A stretch of DNA of 32,735 nt from Nostoc punctiforme NIES-2108. Its GTDB lineage: Bacteria; Cyanobacteriota; Cyanobacteriia; Cyanobacteriales; Nostocaceae. The stretch's first letter is position 1, and the number at the start of each line of letters is the position of its first letter. The stretch covers positions 1,847 to 34,581 of the forward strand of contig LXQE01000125.1 in the NCBI GenBank assembly GCA_003326195.1, written 5' to 3'. Position numbers and translations under genes: made by a program. This document shows positions 1-7,132 of this stretch, piece by piece. Under the pieces are notes generated by a model. The model did no database searches and was not told where the DNA came from. It saw nothing but the letters and a program-made list of their open reading frames with translations.

Positions 1-69
1 ACCTTTTATGGCTAAAAATTAGCCTGAAGAGGAAGGGCGGAAGATTAATTTATCGCCAATTATTTAGTC

Positions 70-339
70 TCAGACAGATGTTAGCCTTCCTGCGTCAAGC
101 TGTTGACAAAATACATGAAGTTGTTGAAGGTATTTATCTTCCATCAGGTTAATTGTTAGAAACTCAGTTGCTACCCCTTTATAAGGGATTCTTATCAATG
201 TCCCACCTACTTGCTTAAACAGCAACTGATAAAAAGTATCATTGACTACAAAACTTTCAAGCCATCGCCCTTTGGGAAAAAGTTTGTGATCTACTGAATT
301 TGGGTGGATTCTGCCCCCAATAACGGAGCATGGTTTCAC
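70..339 (-). CDS. Hypothetical protein, 89 aa (doubtful)
   Basis: This is an open frame that would start at GTG (339) and end at 70. The product has no signal peptide, membrane segment or motif that I recognise. The composition is ordinary for a globular protein (for example KGRWLESFVVND near the N-terminus). No clear ribosome binding site precedes the GTG. It lies on the same strand as, and downstream of, the diguanylate cyclase gene that ends at 413. It could be a small conserved protein, a remnant of a longer gene, or chance. Confidence 0.25.
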   Translation of the reverse strand: MKPCSVIGGRIHPNSVDHKLFPKGRWLESFVVNDTFYQLLFKQVGGTLIRIPYKGVATEFLTINLMEDKYLQQLHVFCQQLDAGRLTSV

Positions 340-374
340 TTCACACTGCCAGTTTATCCTTCTTAGGTAATTGG

Positions 375-412
375 GTATTGACTAATGACCAATGACTAAT
401 AACCAATGACAA
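375..412. repeat. Short tandem repeats (ATGACYA type) abutting the diguanylate cyclase stop codon
   Basis: The stretch contains tandem degenerate heptamers of the form ATGACTA/ATGACCA. It ends directly at the stop codon of the minus-strand gene at 413. It resembles the short tandemly repeated repetitive (STRR) sequences known from heterocystous cyanobacteria. A similar array lies at 2673-2698. Confidence 0.55.
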
Positions 413-1438
413 TTAAGAACTTGAGATAAAGCGATCGCGTCCCCCAGCCTTTGCTTGGTAAAGTGCTTTATCTGCCAGCACAATCAACTCTGAAGGCGAA
501 GACTCCCAAGTCGGGACAACAGTTGCCACGCCCATACTGAGAGTGATGTGCTGACTCACCGCAGAACCGTCATGAACAATTTGCAAATCTTTAATTCCCG
601 CTTGGATCACGGCGGCAACATGAAGTGCGCCAGATGCAGGTGTATATGGCATAATCACAGCAAATTCTTCGCCACCATAACGCGCTACTAAATCCTGATG
701 TTTTTGTGCCTTAAGGCTTAAGACAGCACCCACCTTTTGTAAACATACATCTCCTGCCGGATGGCCGTATTTATCATTATAAAATTTAAAAAAGTCGATA
801 TCACACAAAATCATTGACAAGGGAAATCCCTCTTGTGCGAGATTAATCCATTGAGTATTGAGATAATCGTCAAAGCGACGACGATTAGCCAACTCAGTTA
901 AGCCATCTACATTGGCAAGGTGATACAAAGCTTCGTTTGCCGCCTCTAACTGTTTGTATACTTGTGCTTGCTGTAGCAGTCGGCGCAACCGCTGGCGCAA
1001 TACAGGCCAGTGAATTGGTTTAGTCACATAATCAGTAGCCCCGGCGTCAAAAGCACGGTTTACAGATTCCTCATCGTCCAAGGATGTGATCATCAAGATG
1101 GGAGTACGCTCCCATATCTTGGAGATGACCGTATTGTTAAGAGTCGAGTCATTATCAAAGTTTGCAAGGGCTGATATTAAATTATTCCTGGCAATCTGGA
1201 GCAATTGCTTACAGCAGGTAAAGCCATCCATCACAGGCATTACAGCATCTAGCAAAACTATATCCGGTTTGATAGTCTCGTAAGCATCTAAACATTGCTT
1301 ACCATCATTGACCTCGACTACTCGATAACCTTCTTGTTCCATCGTTTTACGCAACAATACTCGGATGGTCTTGTCATCATCAGCCACTAAAATCAGTGGT
1401 GGTTGCTTAGAAACAGAAAATGGGCTTATGCCTGACAT
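413..1438 (-). CDS. Response-regulator diguanylate cyclase (REC-GGDEF)
   Basis: Predicted cytoplasmic enzyme that makes cyclic di-GMP from two GTP under control of a phosphorylated receiver. Residues ~12-150 form a REC domain: acidic VADDDK near the start, phospho-acceptor Asp64 in LLDAVMPVMDG, and the conserved Lys in DYVTKPI. Residues ~175-340 form a GGDEF domain with an intact GGEEF active site (255-259), so it should be catalytically competent. The product-inhibition I-site, normally RxxD just before GGEEF, reads KHQD, so its Arg is replaced by Lys. The REC carries roughly 30 extra residues between DGFTCCKQLL and the RTPILMITS strand. I chose ATG 1438 because GGAAGG lies 6 nt upstream. 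A TTG at 1483 would add 15 residues. No partner kinase lies next to it. Confidence 0.9.
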   Translation of the reverse strand: MSGISPFSVSKQPPLILVADDDKTIRVLLRKTMEQEGYRVVEVNDGKQCLDAYETIKPDIVLLDAVMPVMDGFTCCKQLLQIARNNLISALANFDNDSTLNNTVISKIWERTPILMITSLDDEESVNRAFDAGATDYVTKPIHWPVLRQRLRRLLQQAQVYKQLEAANEALYHLANVDGLTELANRRRFDDYLNTQWINLAQEGFPLSMILCDIDFFKFYNDKYGHPAGDVCLQKVGAVLSLKAQKHQDLVARYGGEEFAVIMPYTPASGALHVAAVIQAGIKDLQIVHDGSAVSQHITLSMGVATVVPTWESSPSELIVLADKALYQAKAGGRDRFISSS

Positions 1439-2084
1439 GAGTTGCCTTCCACTTGTGGAACTATCCTGAAAATGGCTGTACAACTCAATCGCATGGGGGC
1501 GATCGCTATTTTCATCAATGCCAGGATTTGCGGCAAAGGTGTGTCTAGCTTCACAATCAACTGTTTTTTGACAATGGACTGCCTAATGTTGTTGGGCCAA
1601 GCAAGCGGTAGATAAATAAGTTGCATAGACAATCTGTAATTGGAACACGAAGGCAATTGCTACCTTTTTGTTCAACGATGGTTATGGGAGGAAATGTTAC
1701 TTTTATCTTTCCCTATTGTTAAAGTCAAATTACGATTTTTTTGAGAATTACAAATACACACCCTAATTATTTATTTATGTAGATAGTTTAGAAACCTAGT
1801 GAGACAGGGCAAAGCAATTGCCAAAGTACCCTCAGAAGATAGCTAATACTAAATAGTAATATCACCTGACTGAAATTTATTTAGTCTATATGACAAGGCT
1901 TGCTGAGGTTTAGTATAATTACATAAGATTGAGATAAAAGTTTACAGCAAAACTTTATTTTCAAGTGACTTCATAACCATTTTAGTCTAGCCATAAACTG
2001 CCCAGAACTCAAGTTGACTACACAAACAAGCAAAATTTCCTACAAAAATCATCCAAACCTATTGACATTCGCTAAATCTTTAAA
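1439..2084. other. Intergenic region between the diguanylate cyclase and crr7
   Basis: This is a divergent intergenic region of about 645 bp, AT-rich in its crr7-proximal half, which must hold the promoters of both flanking genes. A 76-codon minus-strand frame (1426-1656) runs through part of it, but I could not support it as a gene. No strong inverted repeat or recognisable operator was seen. Confidence 0.5.
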
Positions 2085-2345
2085 ATGCCAGACTCATTAA
2101 TGTACCAGCAGGATAATTTTGTTGTTCTAGAAACAAATCAACCAGAACAATTTATGACACCATCAGAGCTATTAGAAAAGCTCAAAACAACTCTTCAACA
2201 ACTCATAACTCAAGATTTACCGCCTGACTTGCAAAAGTTTGATACTGTGGAAACTCAAGCCCAATATTTAATTGACACTAGCTGCGAATTAGATATTGGC
2301 CCTGGGAAATATTTACAGTGGTACGCAGTTCGTTTAGAAAAGTAA
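2085..2345 (+). CDS. crr7: CRR7-like NDH-1 (chlororespiratory reduction) protein
   Basis: Small soluble 86-aa protein. The C-terminal block (DLPPDLQKF followed by QAQYLIDTSCELDIGPG and LQWYAVRLEK) matches what I remember of CRR7 proteins, which are conserved in cyanobacteria and chloroplasts. In plants CRR7 is needed for assembly or stability of the photosynthetic NDH-1 (NAD(P)H dehydrogenase-like) complex. The length is typical. The start is ATG 2085; a second ATG at 2100 is also possible. The gene is monocistronic, between divergent and convergent neighbours. The family assignment is by sequence memory and the role is inferred from the plant protein. Confidence 0.72.
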   Translation: MPDSLMYQQDNFVVLETNQPEQFMTPSELLEKLKTTLQQLITQDLPPDLQKFDTVETQAQYLIDTSCELDIGPGKYLQWYAVRLEK

Positions 2346-2675
2346 CTTTTTGATCAGTGCTTAAGAGAATCCCAAAGAAATCTTAAGCAAAAATTGCTGA
2401 CCACCTCCCCAACTTCTTCAATAAGTTGGAGAGTTAAATCGTGGTTAAAGGAATTCCCAAAAGAATAATTACTAATTCATAATTTCTAGTTAAAGACACT
2501 GTACACTAGGGCACACACTCATCAAAAAATTTGGTGGTCAACAAGAGAATGGAGAGTACAGGAGCTACTACTAATTGTAATTATGAATTATTAATTATTG
2601 TGACTGTTGCAAAAATATGGGTAACAACAAGTCATAAAGGTATGAAGTTTGGGTAACGATAATTTTTGCTCTTGA
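2346..2675. other. Intergenic region between convergent crr7 and DUF2854 genes
   Basis: This 330-bp stretch between two convergent genes contains the inverted-repeat element at 2464-2599. It also runs into a heptamer array that begins just before the DUF2854 stop codon. No other structure or gene was seen. Confidence 0.5.
2464..2599. repeat. 136-bp element bounded by 21-bp inverted repeats
   Basis: Arms at 2464-2484 and 2579-2599 are reverse complements with one mismatch (AT-rich, core AATTATGAATTA). They are separated by 94 bp in the space between crr7 and the DUF2854 gene. The arms may be the ends of a small non-autonomous element, or a long hairpin in the 3' regions of two convergent genes. 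There is no coding capacity. Confidence 0.5.
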
Positions 2676-2698
2676 CTACTGACTACTGACTACTGATT
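2673..2698. repeat. TGACTAC heptamer tandem array overlapping the DUF2854 3' end
   Basis: About three and a half copies of the heptamer TGACTAC lie in tandem. The array runs into the coding sequence, so the stop codon (2676-2678) and the last residues of the protein (SVVSSQ) are encoded by repeat sequence. This is STRR-like. Confidence 0.65.
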
Positions 2699-3245
2699 GT
2701 TTTTGAGTATTGATTAGCGCTAGCTCAATTGTATTTTCAGATGGCTGCGTTATTTGAATTTCCAATCCAGGACCAAAATAATTGGTCATTTTTTCATGCT
2801 TTTTTTGCCACACATCAATTGGTATTAGCGGTGAATCAAATTCTAAAATTAGGGCATAGCTCCCATTAACTTCTGTTTCTCGTAACCCTGTGACTGTTGG
2901 CCGTTCCTGGTCATTGGGACTCAAACCCAGAAAAGAAAGTGTTGTATCTAGATGAGCATCTTGACCGTAGCAATATCGGGTGATGTCTTTGCGAATTTTA
3001 TTTTGCGTATCAGTTGCTTGCTGCTGGCGCAGTATCAATGCTGACGGTGACGTAGTTTGACTAAATGGTACTGGCTTAAGTTCATTCGCTTTTAGCGCCA
3101 GTCCTCCCAATAGTAGAGGAATCCCGTAAAAAAATCCGACAAGATTGAGTGTGGCATTATTATCAGCATAGGCGACAAAGCCAATGATGGTTAATATACC
3201 ACCGATAGTTAGACCGAGTGTTCCCAAAGAGATTTGGCGTAGCAT
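2676..3245 (-). CDS. DUF2854 family membrane protein
   Basis: The 189-aa protein has two closely spaced hydrophobic segments near the N-terminus (about residues 8-27 and 33-50, separated by YADNNATLN), followed by a soluble region of ~140 residues. This arrangement and the N-terminal sequence fit the cyanobacterial/plastid DUF2854 family, whose function is unknown to me. It is probably a membrane-anchored protein with a cytoplasmic or stromal-type domain. The start is ATG 3245 with no upstream in-frame alternative. The last residues come from a heptamer repeat and may not be conserved. Confidence 0.75.
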   Translation of the reverse strand: MLRQISLGTLGLTIGGILTIIGFVAYADNNATLNLVGFFYGIPLLLGGLALKANELKPVPFSQTTSPSALILRQQQATDTQNKIRKDITRYCYGQDAHLDTTLSFLGLSPNDQERPTVTGLRETEVNGSYALILEFDSPLIPIDVWQKKHEKMTNYFGPGLEIQITQPSENTIELALINTQKQSVVSSQ

Positions 3246-3640
3246 GAGCTTAAATTAGTATAAAATCTGAATACCTTAGTTTTATTATCATCGGCTATGA
3301 GTAACAAATTAGGAAAGAACATCGTCCCCAAGCCTTAGTATTCAACTAACCCTAAATTGCCATATTATTAAGGCAGTTAGAAACCGGACGCCAGTTGCAC
3401 ACCAAGAATGAACAAGTCAGGCATTGCTGCCCAAAGCACTGGCTTCGTTTAAACGAAACTTTACCCACCTTTGTCTTTGTGGTTATGAAACACTCAATTT
3501 TTCCTTAGTCCACATTCGCGCAGTATACCGTAGGCAAGGCAAGTGGGACTAAGTTGACTACTAAAGGCGTATAGTGTTTCAGAATATTGGATTTTGAGTT
3601 AACTTTAAATTTAAAGGTAGTTAAAGATAGGAAAAAAATA
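3246..3640. other. Intergenic region with a nested inverted repeat
   Basis: Non-coding stretch of ~395 bp between divergent genes. The main structure is the nested inverted repeat at 3487-3580. Within it, CCGTAGGCAAGGC resembles the GTAGGC-type interspersed repeats also seen near 7185 and 19840. Confidence 0.45.
3487..3580. repeat. Nested inverted repeat (94 bp)
   Basis: The outer arms are GAAACACT (3487-3494) and AGTGTTTC (3573-3580). The inner arms are TTAGTCCAC (3505-3513) and GTGGGACTAA (3543-3552). It could fold into an interrupted cruciform or hairpin just upstream of the 57-aa gene. It may be a remnant of a small mobile element or a transcribed leader structure. Confidence 0.4.
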
Positions 3641-3814
3641 ATGGATCTACAGACTATAAAAGAACGAATTGTCGCAGTTCAAAATAAACGCGATTACCTA
3701 TTAAGCTTATTAGAGCAACCAAACCTGGGAACTTTGAGAATAGATGTAAATCAGGCTTTGGAAGAACTGGATGAATTAATTGATGAATTTACACGCACCA
3801 TTCCGGTAGAGTAG
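3641..3814 (+). CDS. Small conserved-looking protein, 57 aa
   Basis: This short charged protein is predicted to be mostly alpha-helical, with a heptad-like pattern (IKERIVAVQNKRDYLLSLLEQ, then ALEELDELIDEF), so a helical hairpin or coiled coil is likely. I do not recognise the family. ATG 3641 is preferred because an AGGA lies 9 nt upstream and the protein starts cleanly as MDLQTIKERI. The frame is open further up to 3587, but that part looks non-coding. A hairpin terminator at 3830-3866 follows within 20 bp, which supports a real transcript. Confidence 0.5.
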   Translation: MDLQTIKERIVAVQNKRDYLLSLLEQPNLGTLRIDVNQALEELDELIDEFTRTIPVE

Positions 3815-3829
3815 AAATTATCAAAACTT

Positions 3830-3866
3830 ACGTCGGTTTAACCTCAAGTTCAGGCTAGACCGACGT
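3830..3866. terminator. Bidirectional hairpin terminator
   Basis: Arms ACGTCGGTTTA (3830-3840) and TAGACCGACGT (3856-3866) pair with one mismatch around a 15-nt loop and are followed by TCTTT. It lies between the convergent 57-aa gene and the receiver protein gene. Confidence 0.55.
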
Positions 3867-3943
3867 TCTTTAGTAGTATCATGTCTTTAAATCCCCAGAA
3901 TTGAACTAAGCCTGAGTTGGCGAAGCAATTATCACTGCAACAT

Positions 3944-4360
3944 TTATCCTGCCACTGAACCATCTCCTGCACGCTGACCCAGCTGCCTAACTAAGGCAAT
4001 CAGTTCGCTTGTAGGAACATCTTTCTTGCAAACCTCATCAAAGCTAGACATTGCCTTTGTCCCGTGAAAATTTACGTCTTCCACTGAGGAGTAAGCAAGT
4101 ATCTGGGTGTTCGGAGATATAGCTTTAATGTGACTGGACGCACTCCACCCATCCATGACTGGCATCTGTAAATCTAGAACAATTACGTCAGGATGGCAAC
4201 GTTTAACCATTTCTATAGCTTCTTCACCATTACTGGCTAAACCTACTACTTGAATATTTTCCTGGCAAGAAAAAACCAATTGTAAGGTTAAACGAGTCAG
4301 TTCGTGGTCATCAACTACTAAAACACGCAAGGTAGAAAGCTCGCAGGATAACATTAACAT
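3944..4360 (-). CDS. Stand-alone response regulator receiver protein
   Basis: A single REC domain, about 138 aa. It has acidic VVDDHE near the N-terminus, phospho-acceptor Asp63 in VIVLDLQMPVMDGW, Thr/Ser in ILAYSSVED and the conserved Lys in CKKDV. The style (VVDDHELTRLTL...VVGLASNGEEAIE) is that of NarL/FixJ-type receivers. However, the protein stops ~15 residues after the last helix, so the DNA-binding HTH is absent. It probably acts by phosphotransfer or protein contact. ATG 4360 is preferred; TTG at 4375 would add five residues. No kinase gene adjoins it. Confidence 0.82.
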   Translation of the reverse strand: MLMLSCELSTLRVLVVDDHELTRLTLQLVFSCQENIQVVGLASNGEEAIEMVKRCHPDVIVLDLQMPVMDGWSASSHIKAISPNTQILAYSSVEDVNFHGTKAMSSFDEVCKKDVPTSELIALVRQLGQRAGDGSVAG

Positions 4361-4537
4361 TGAGGGGAAAGACAAATTTATTCAGAATAACCTCTCCAGT
4401 TTATGAGAACAAGTGCTAGCACTGACTCTATCCTATGGTTGAATAACTTGTGTGAACCTATGATAAACAACTTAGACAACTGCTCGAAAAATTCAATTTT
4501 TCCAAAAAAACTAAGTTGAGCTAGTTGTCAAGGTATA

Positions 4538-4727
4538 AGTAACTAGGACTTACGCATTGACAGAAAAGCCTAAATGACAGATATGCCTTTCAAGGCTTTT
4601 AGCTAGATTTTTCAATTATCTTTTTGCGATCGCAATTAACAAAGGATGCTTTGTAAAAGCCTGAAACAACCTATTTACGTTAATATACAAGATGATTCAT
4701 TTGTACAGTGCGTAAATCCTAGTAACT
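4538..4727. mobile_element. MITE-like element with 7-bp target duplication
   Basis: A 176-bp unit (4545-4720) is bounded by terminal inverted repeats AGGACTTACGCA (4545-4556) and TGCGTAAATCCT (4709-4720). These have one mismatch over 12 bp, and similarity extends inwards by about 6 bp. The unit is flanked by exact direct repeats AGTAACT at 4538-4544 and 4721-4727, as expected of a target-site duplication. It has no coding capacity. It sits between the receiver gene promoter side and the ppk stop codon, ending 15 bp from ppk. Which transposase mobilises it is not visible here. Confidence 0.72.
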
Positions 4728-4741
4728 TATTTTTTAATTAA

Positions 4742-6913
4742 TCAGGTTGCGACTACACCGGTTGAGCGTAATACCATGTTCATGAGAATTTTTTGTGAAT
4801 TAGCTTCTGGAGAATCATCATAAGGACGCCGTTGAATGTAAGTACCATCAGCTTGTAATTCCCAAGCTTGGCGATTATCTGCGAGCATAATTCCCAGAAT
4901 TTCTTGCAAATCTTTAGCAATATCTGGGTCTTTGACTGGGGTAATTACTTCGACTCGGCGATCTAGGTTGCGACGCATCCAGTCAGCACTGCCGATATAT
5001 ATCTCCTCCTGTGTATTGTTGTGAAAATAATAAATTCGAGAGTGTTCTAAAAAGCGACCGACAATGCTGATGATGCGAATATTTTCACTAATATCTTTGA
5101 TTCCTGGGCGTAAACAACAAACACCCCTGATAATTAAGTCGATTTGGACTCCAGCGCGGGAAGCTTCATATAAAGTCGCGATAATTTCTGGATCGACTAG
5201 GGAATTCATTTTGGCAACAATCCGTCCAGAAAATCCATTTTGAACATTTTCGATTTCGCGGTGAATTAGTGCCAAAAAGCGATCGCGCATATTTACAGGC
5301 GCAACCAACAACTCTCGATAAGACTTTTGCAGGGAATATCCTGTTAAGAAATTAAATAAATCTGTAATGTCAGCGCCCAATTCTTCACGGCAACTAAACA
5401 ATCCCAAATCCGTATACAGTCGTGCTGTTTTAGGGTTATAGTTTCCAGTCCCAATATGCACGTAGCGACGTATCCGGTCTTTTTCGCGCCGTACCACCAT
5501 AACGGTTTTACTATGGGTTTTTAGCCCGACTAAACCATAGACGACATGAACTCCAACTCTTTCTAGTCGTTTTGCCCAGTAAATATTATTCTCCTCATCA
5601 AATCGCGCTTTTAATTCCACCAGCACAGATACCTGCTTGCCATTTTCAGCAGCGGCAATTAAAGCGTTGACGATGGGCGAGTCACCAGAAGTCCGGTAAA
5701 GGGTCATCTTGATGGCTAATACATTCGGATCGTAGGCAGCATGGGTAATAAAGCGGACTACTGTAGCCGAAAAGGATTGATAAGGATGGTGTACTAGCAA
5801 ATCCTTTTCCCGAATTACAGCAAAAAAGTCCTTTCCTTCGTCCGTCTCCAGTGCATCTGGGTCTAAACTCGGTTCTCTCAACCTTTGCAGGCGTAACGGT
5901 ACAACAGATTGGCGTGGTGGATCTTTGAGTTCCGGCAATGGCAAGGACATAAAGTACATTAAATCCCGCAGTCCCAAAAGACCATCTACTTCGTAAACAT
6001 CACTTTCTGTTAATTCCAAATCTTGCAATAATCGCGATCGCACTATTTCAGGAGTCTGGGATTGAATTTCTAGGCGGACTGGACTACCACCTAGCCGCCG
6101 TTTTCGTAATTCCTGTTCGATCGCTAACAATAAATCATCTGCTTCATCTTCTTCTAAGACCAAATCGGCATCACGGGTAATGCGGAACGGATGATATTCT
6201 TGAATGTTCATCCCTGGAAATAAAGATTCCAAGTTATGAGCGATCGCTTGTTCTAAAGGTACCCCAGTCCAGTGAGCAAGTTTTTCGCTGTTCTGATCTC
6301 CCAATTCAGGCGGTATCGGTAAAAATCGTGGTAAAACACTAGGGACTTTGATTCTGGCAAAGAATTCTTCTTCGGTGTCTGGGTTCTTGACCACAACAGC
6401 CAGATTTAGACTGAGATTAGAAATAAAAGGAAAGGGATGACTAGGATCAACAGCCAGAGGAGTCAAAACTGGAAAGACTTGTTCCTCAAAATAGCTGTTG
6501 AGATGAGTCCGCTGCTTTTGATTCAAATCTATGTAATTCAGAATATGAATACCATGATTTACTAGTAGAGGACGAAGTACTTCCTCAAAATGTTGGTGCT
6601 GTTTCTTGACATGGGGAGTGAGGGTAGACCTAATATCGTCTAGCTGTTGTTGTGGTGTGCGACCATCGGGAGTTAACAGGCTAACTTTTGCCTCTACTTG
6701 TTGCTTTAAGCCAGCAACGCGCACCATGAAAAACTCATCTAAATTAGAGTTAAATATTCCCAAAAACTTAAGACGTTCTAGAAGTGGGGTGCGATCGTCA
6801 CAGGCTTCATGTAATACCCTGGCATTAAATTCTAACCAGCTTAACTCTCGGTTAAGATAATATTGTGGATCGCTGAGATTGATGGGGGTAGCGCTTTTCT
6901 TAGATTTTGCCAT
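4742..6913 (-). CDS. ppk: Polyphosphate kinase 1
   Basis: Full-length (723 aa) PPK1, which reversibly polymerises the ATP gamma-phosphate into inorganic polyphosphate. The N-terminal domain opens YYLNRELSWLEFNARVL, a family hallmark. The C-terminal half holds two phospholipase-D-like catalytic domains. His467 in GLKTHSKTVMVV is the probable autophosphorylated residue, and HIGTGNYNPKTARLYTDLGL follows. The second conserved His is His631 in YYFHNNTQEE, near IYIGSADWMRRNLDRRVE. The start is ATG 6913 (MAKSKKS). The gene is monocistronic. A possible Pho-box-like array lies ~57 bp upstream, which would fit phosphate control but is unproven. Confidence 0.97.
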   Translation of the reverse strand: MAKSKKSATPINLSDPQYYLNRELSWLEFNARVLHEACDDRTPLLERLKFLGIFNSNLDEFFMVRVAGLKQQVEAKVSLLTPDGRTPQQQLDDIRSTLTPHVKKQHQHFEEVLRPLLVNHGIHILNYIDLNQKQRTHLNSYFEEQVFPVLTPLAVDPSHPFPFISNLSLNLAVVVKNPDTEEEFFARIKVPSVLPRFLPIPPELGDQNSEKLAHWTGVPLEQAIAHNLESLFPGMNIQEYHPFRITRDADLVLEEDEADDLLLAIEQELRKRRLGGSPVRLEIQSQTPEIVRSRLLQDLELTESDVYEVDGLLGLRDLMYFMSLPLPELKDPPRQSVVPLRLQRLREPSLDPDALETDEGKDFFAVIREKDLLVHHPYQSFSATVVRFITHAAYDPNVLAIKMTLYRTSGDSPIVNALIAAAENGKQVSVLVELKARFDEENNIYWAKRLERVGVHVVYGLVGLKTHSKTVMVVRREKDRIRRYVHIGTGNYNPKTARLYTDLGLFSCREELGADITDLFNFLTGYSLQKSYRELLVAPVNMRDRFLALIHREIENVQNGFSGRIVAKMNSLVDPEIIATLYEASRAGVQIDLIIRGVCCLRPGIKDISENIRIISIVGRFLEHSRIYYFHNNTQEEIYIGSADWMRRNLDRRVEVITPVKDPDIAKDLQEILGIMLADNRQAWELQADGTYIQRRPYDDSPEANSQKILMNMVLRSTGVVAT

Positions 6914-6969
6914 AATGACCTAACGGCAGGCAGATGTAGCCCATTGAACTGGGGGACAATAAATATAGT

Positions 6970-7001
6970 AGGTTAAATGGTGCTTGAGGGTAACGCTTAA
7001 G
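6970..7001 (-). promoter_or_regulatory. Possible Pho-box-like array upstream of ppk
   Basis: Read on the minus strand, the region contains CTTAAGCG (6994-7001), CTCAAGCA (6981-6988) and TTTAACCT (6970-6977). The last matches the cyanobacterial Pho-box unit YTTAAYYW fully and is separated by 3 bp from the middle, weaker copy. The outer copy is spaced 5 bp instead of 3. The array is ~57-88 bp upstream of the ppk ATG. This is a weak match by eye. Confidence 0.25.
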
Positions 7002-7094
7002 CAATTTTTGGCAATGCTGATTTTGCGCTGCAACACAGTGACTTTCTTTGAAAGAAGAGGTCTAAGGGACTTCCAGTTAAAAAAATATCCCATA

Positions 7095-7122
7095 GTAGGG
7101 GCGCAAGTCCTTGCGCCCCTAC
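7095..7122. repeat. GC-rich perfect palindrome (13-bp arms)
   Basis: GTAGGGGCGCAAG and its exact reverse complement CTTGCGCCCCTAC are separated by only 2 nt. I recall near-identical palindromes as abundant extragenic repeats in Nostoc and Anabaena genomes. It lies upstream of ppk and contrasts strongly with the AT-rich surroundings. Confidence 0.7.
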
Positions 7123-7132
7123 AAATATACAA

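Noticed and set aside
1426..1656. 76-codon minus-strand frame upstream of the diguanylate cyclase
   Set aside because: It overlaps the cyclase start in another frame, and its composition does not look like a folded protein. It is probably chance.
6920..7132. 70-codon minus-strand frame before ppk
   Set aside because: Its N-terminal codons come from the GTAGGGGCGCAAG palindrome and the rest has no protein-like pattern. It is more likely repeat sequence plus the ppk leader.
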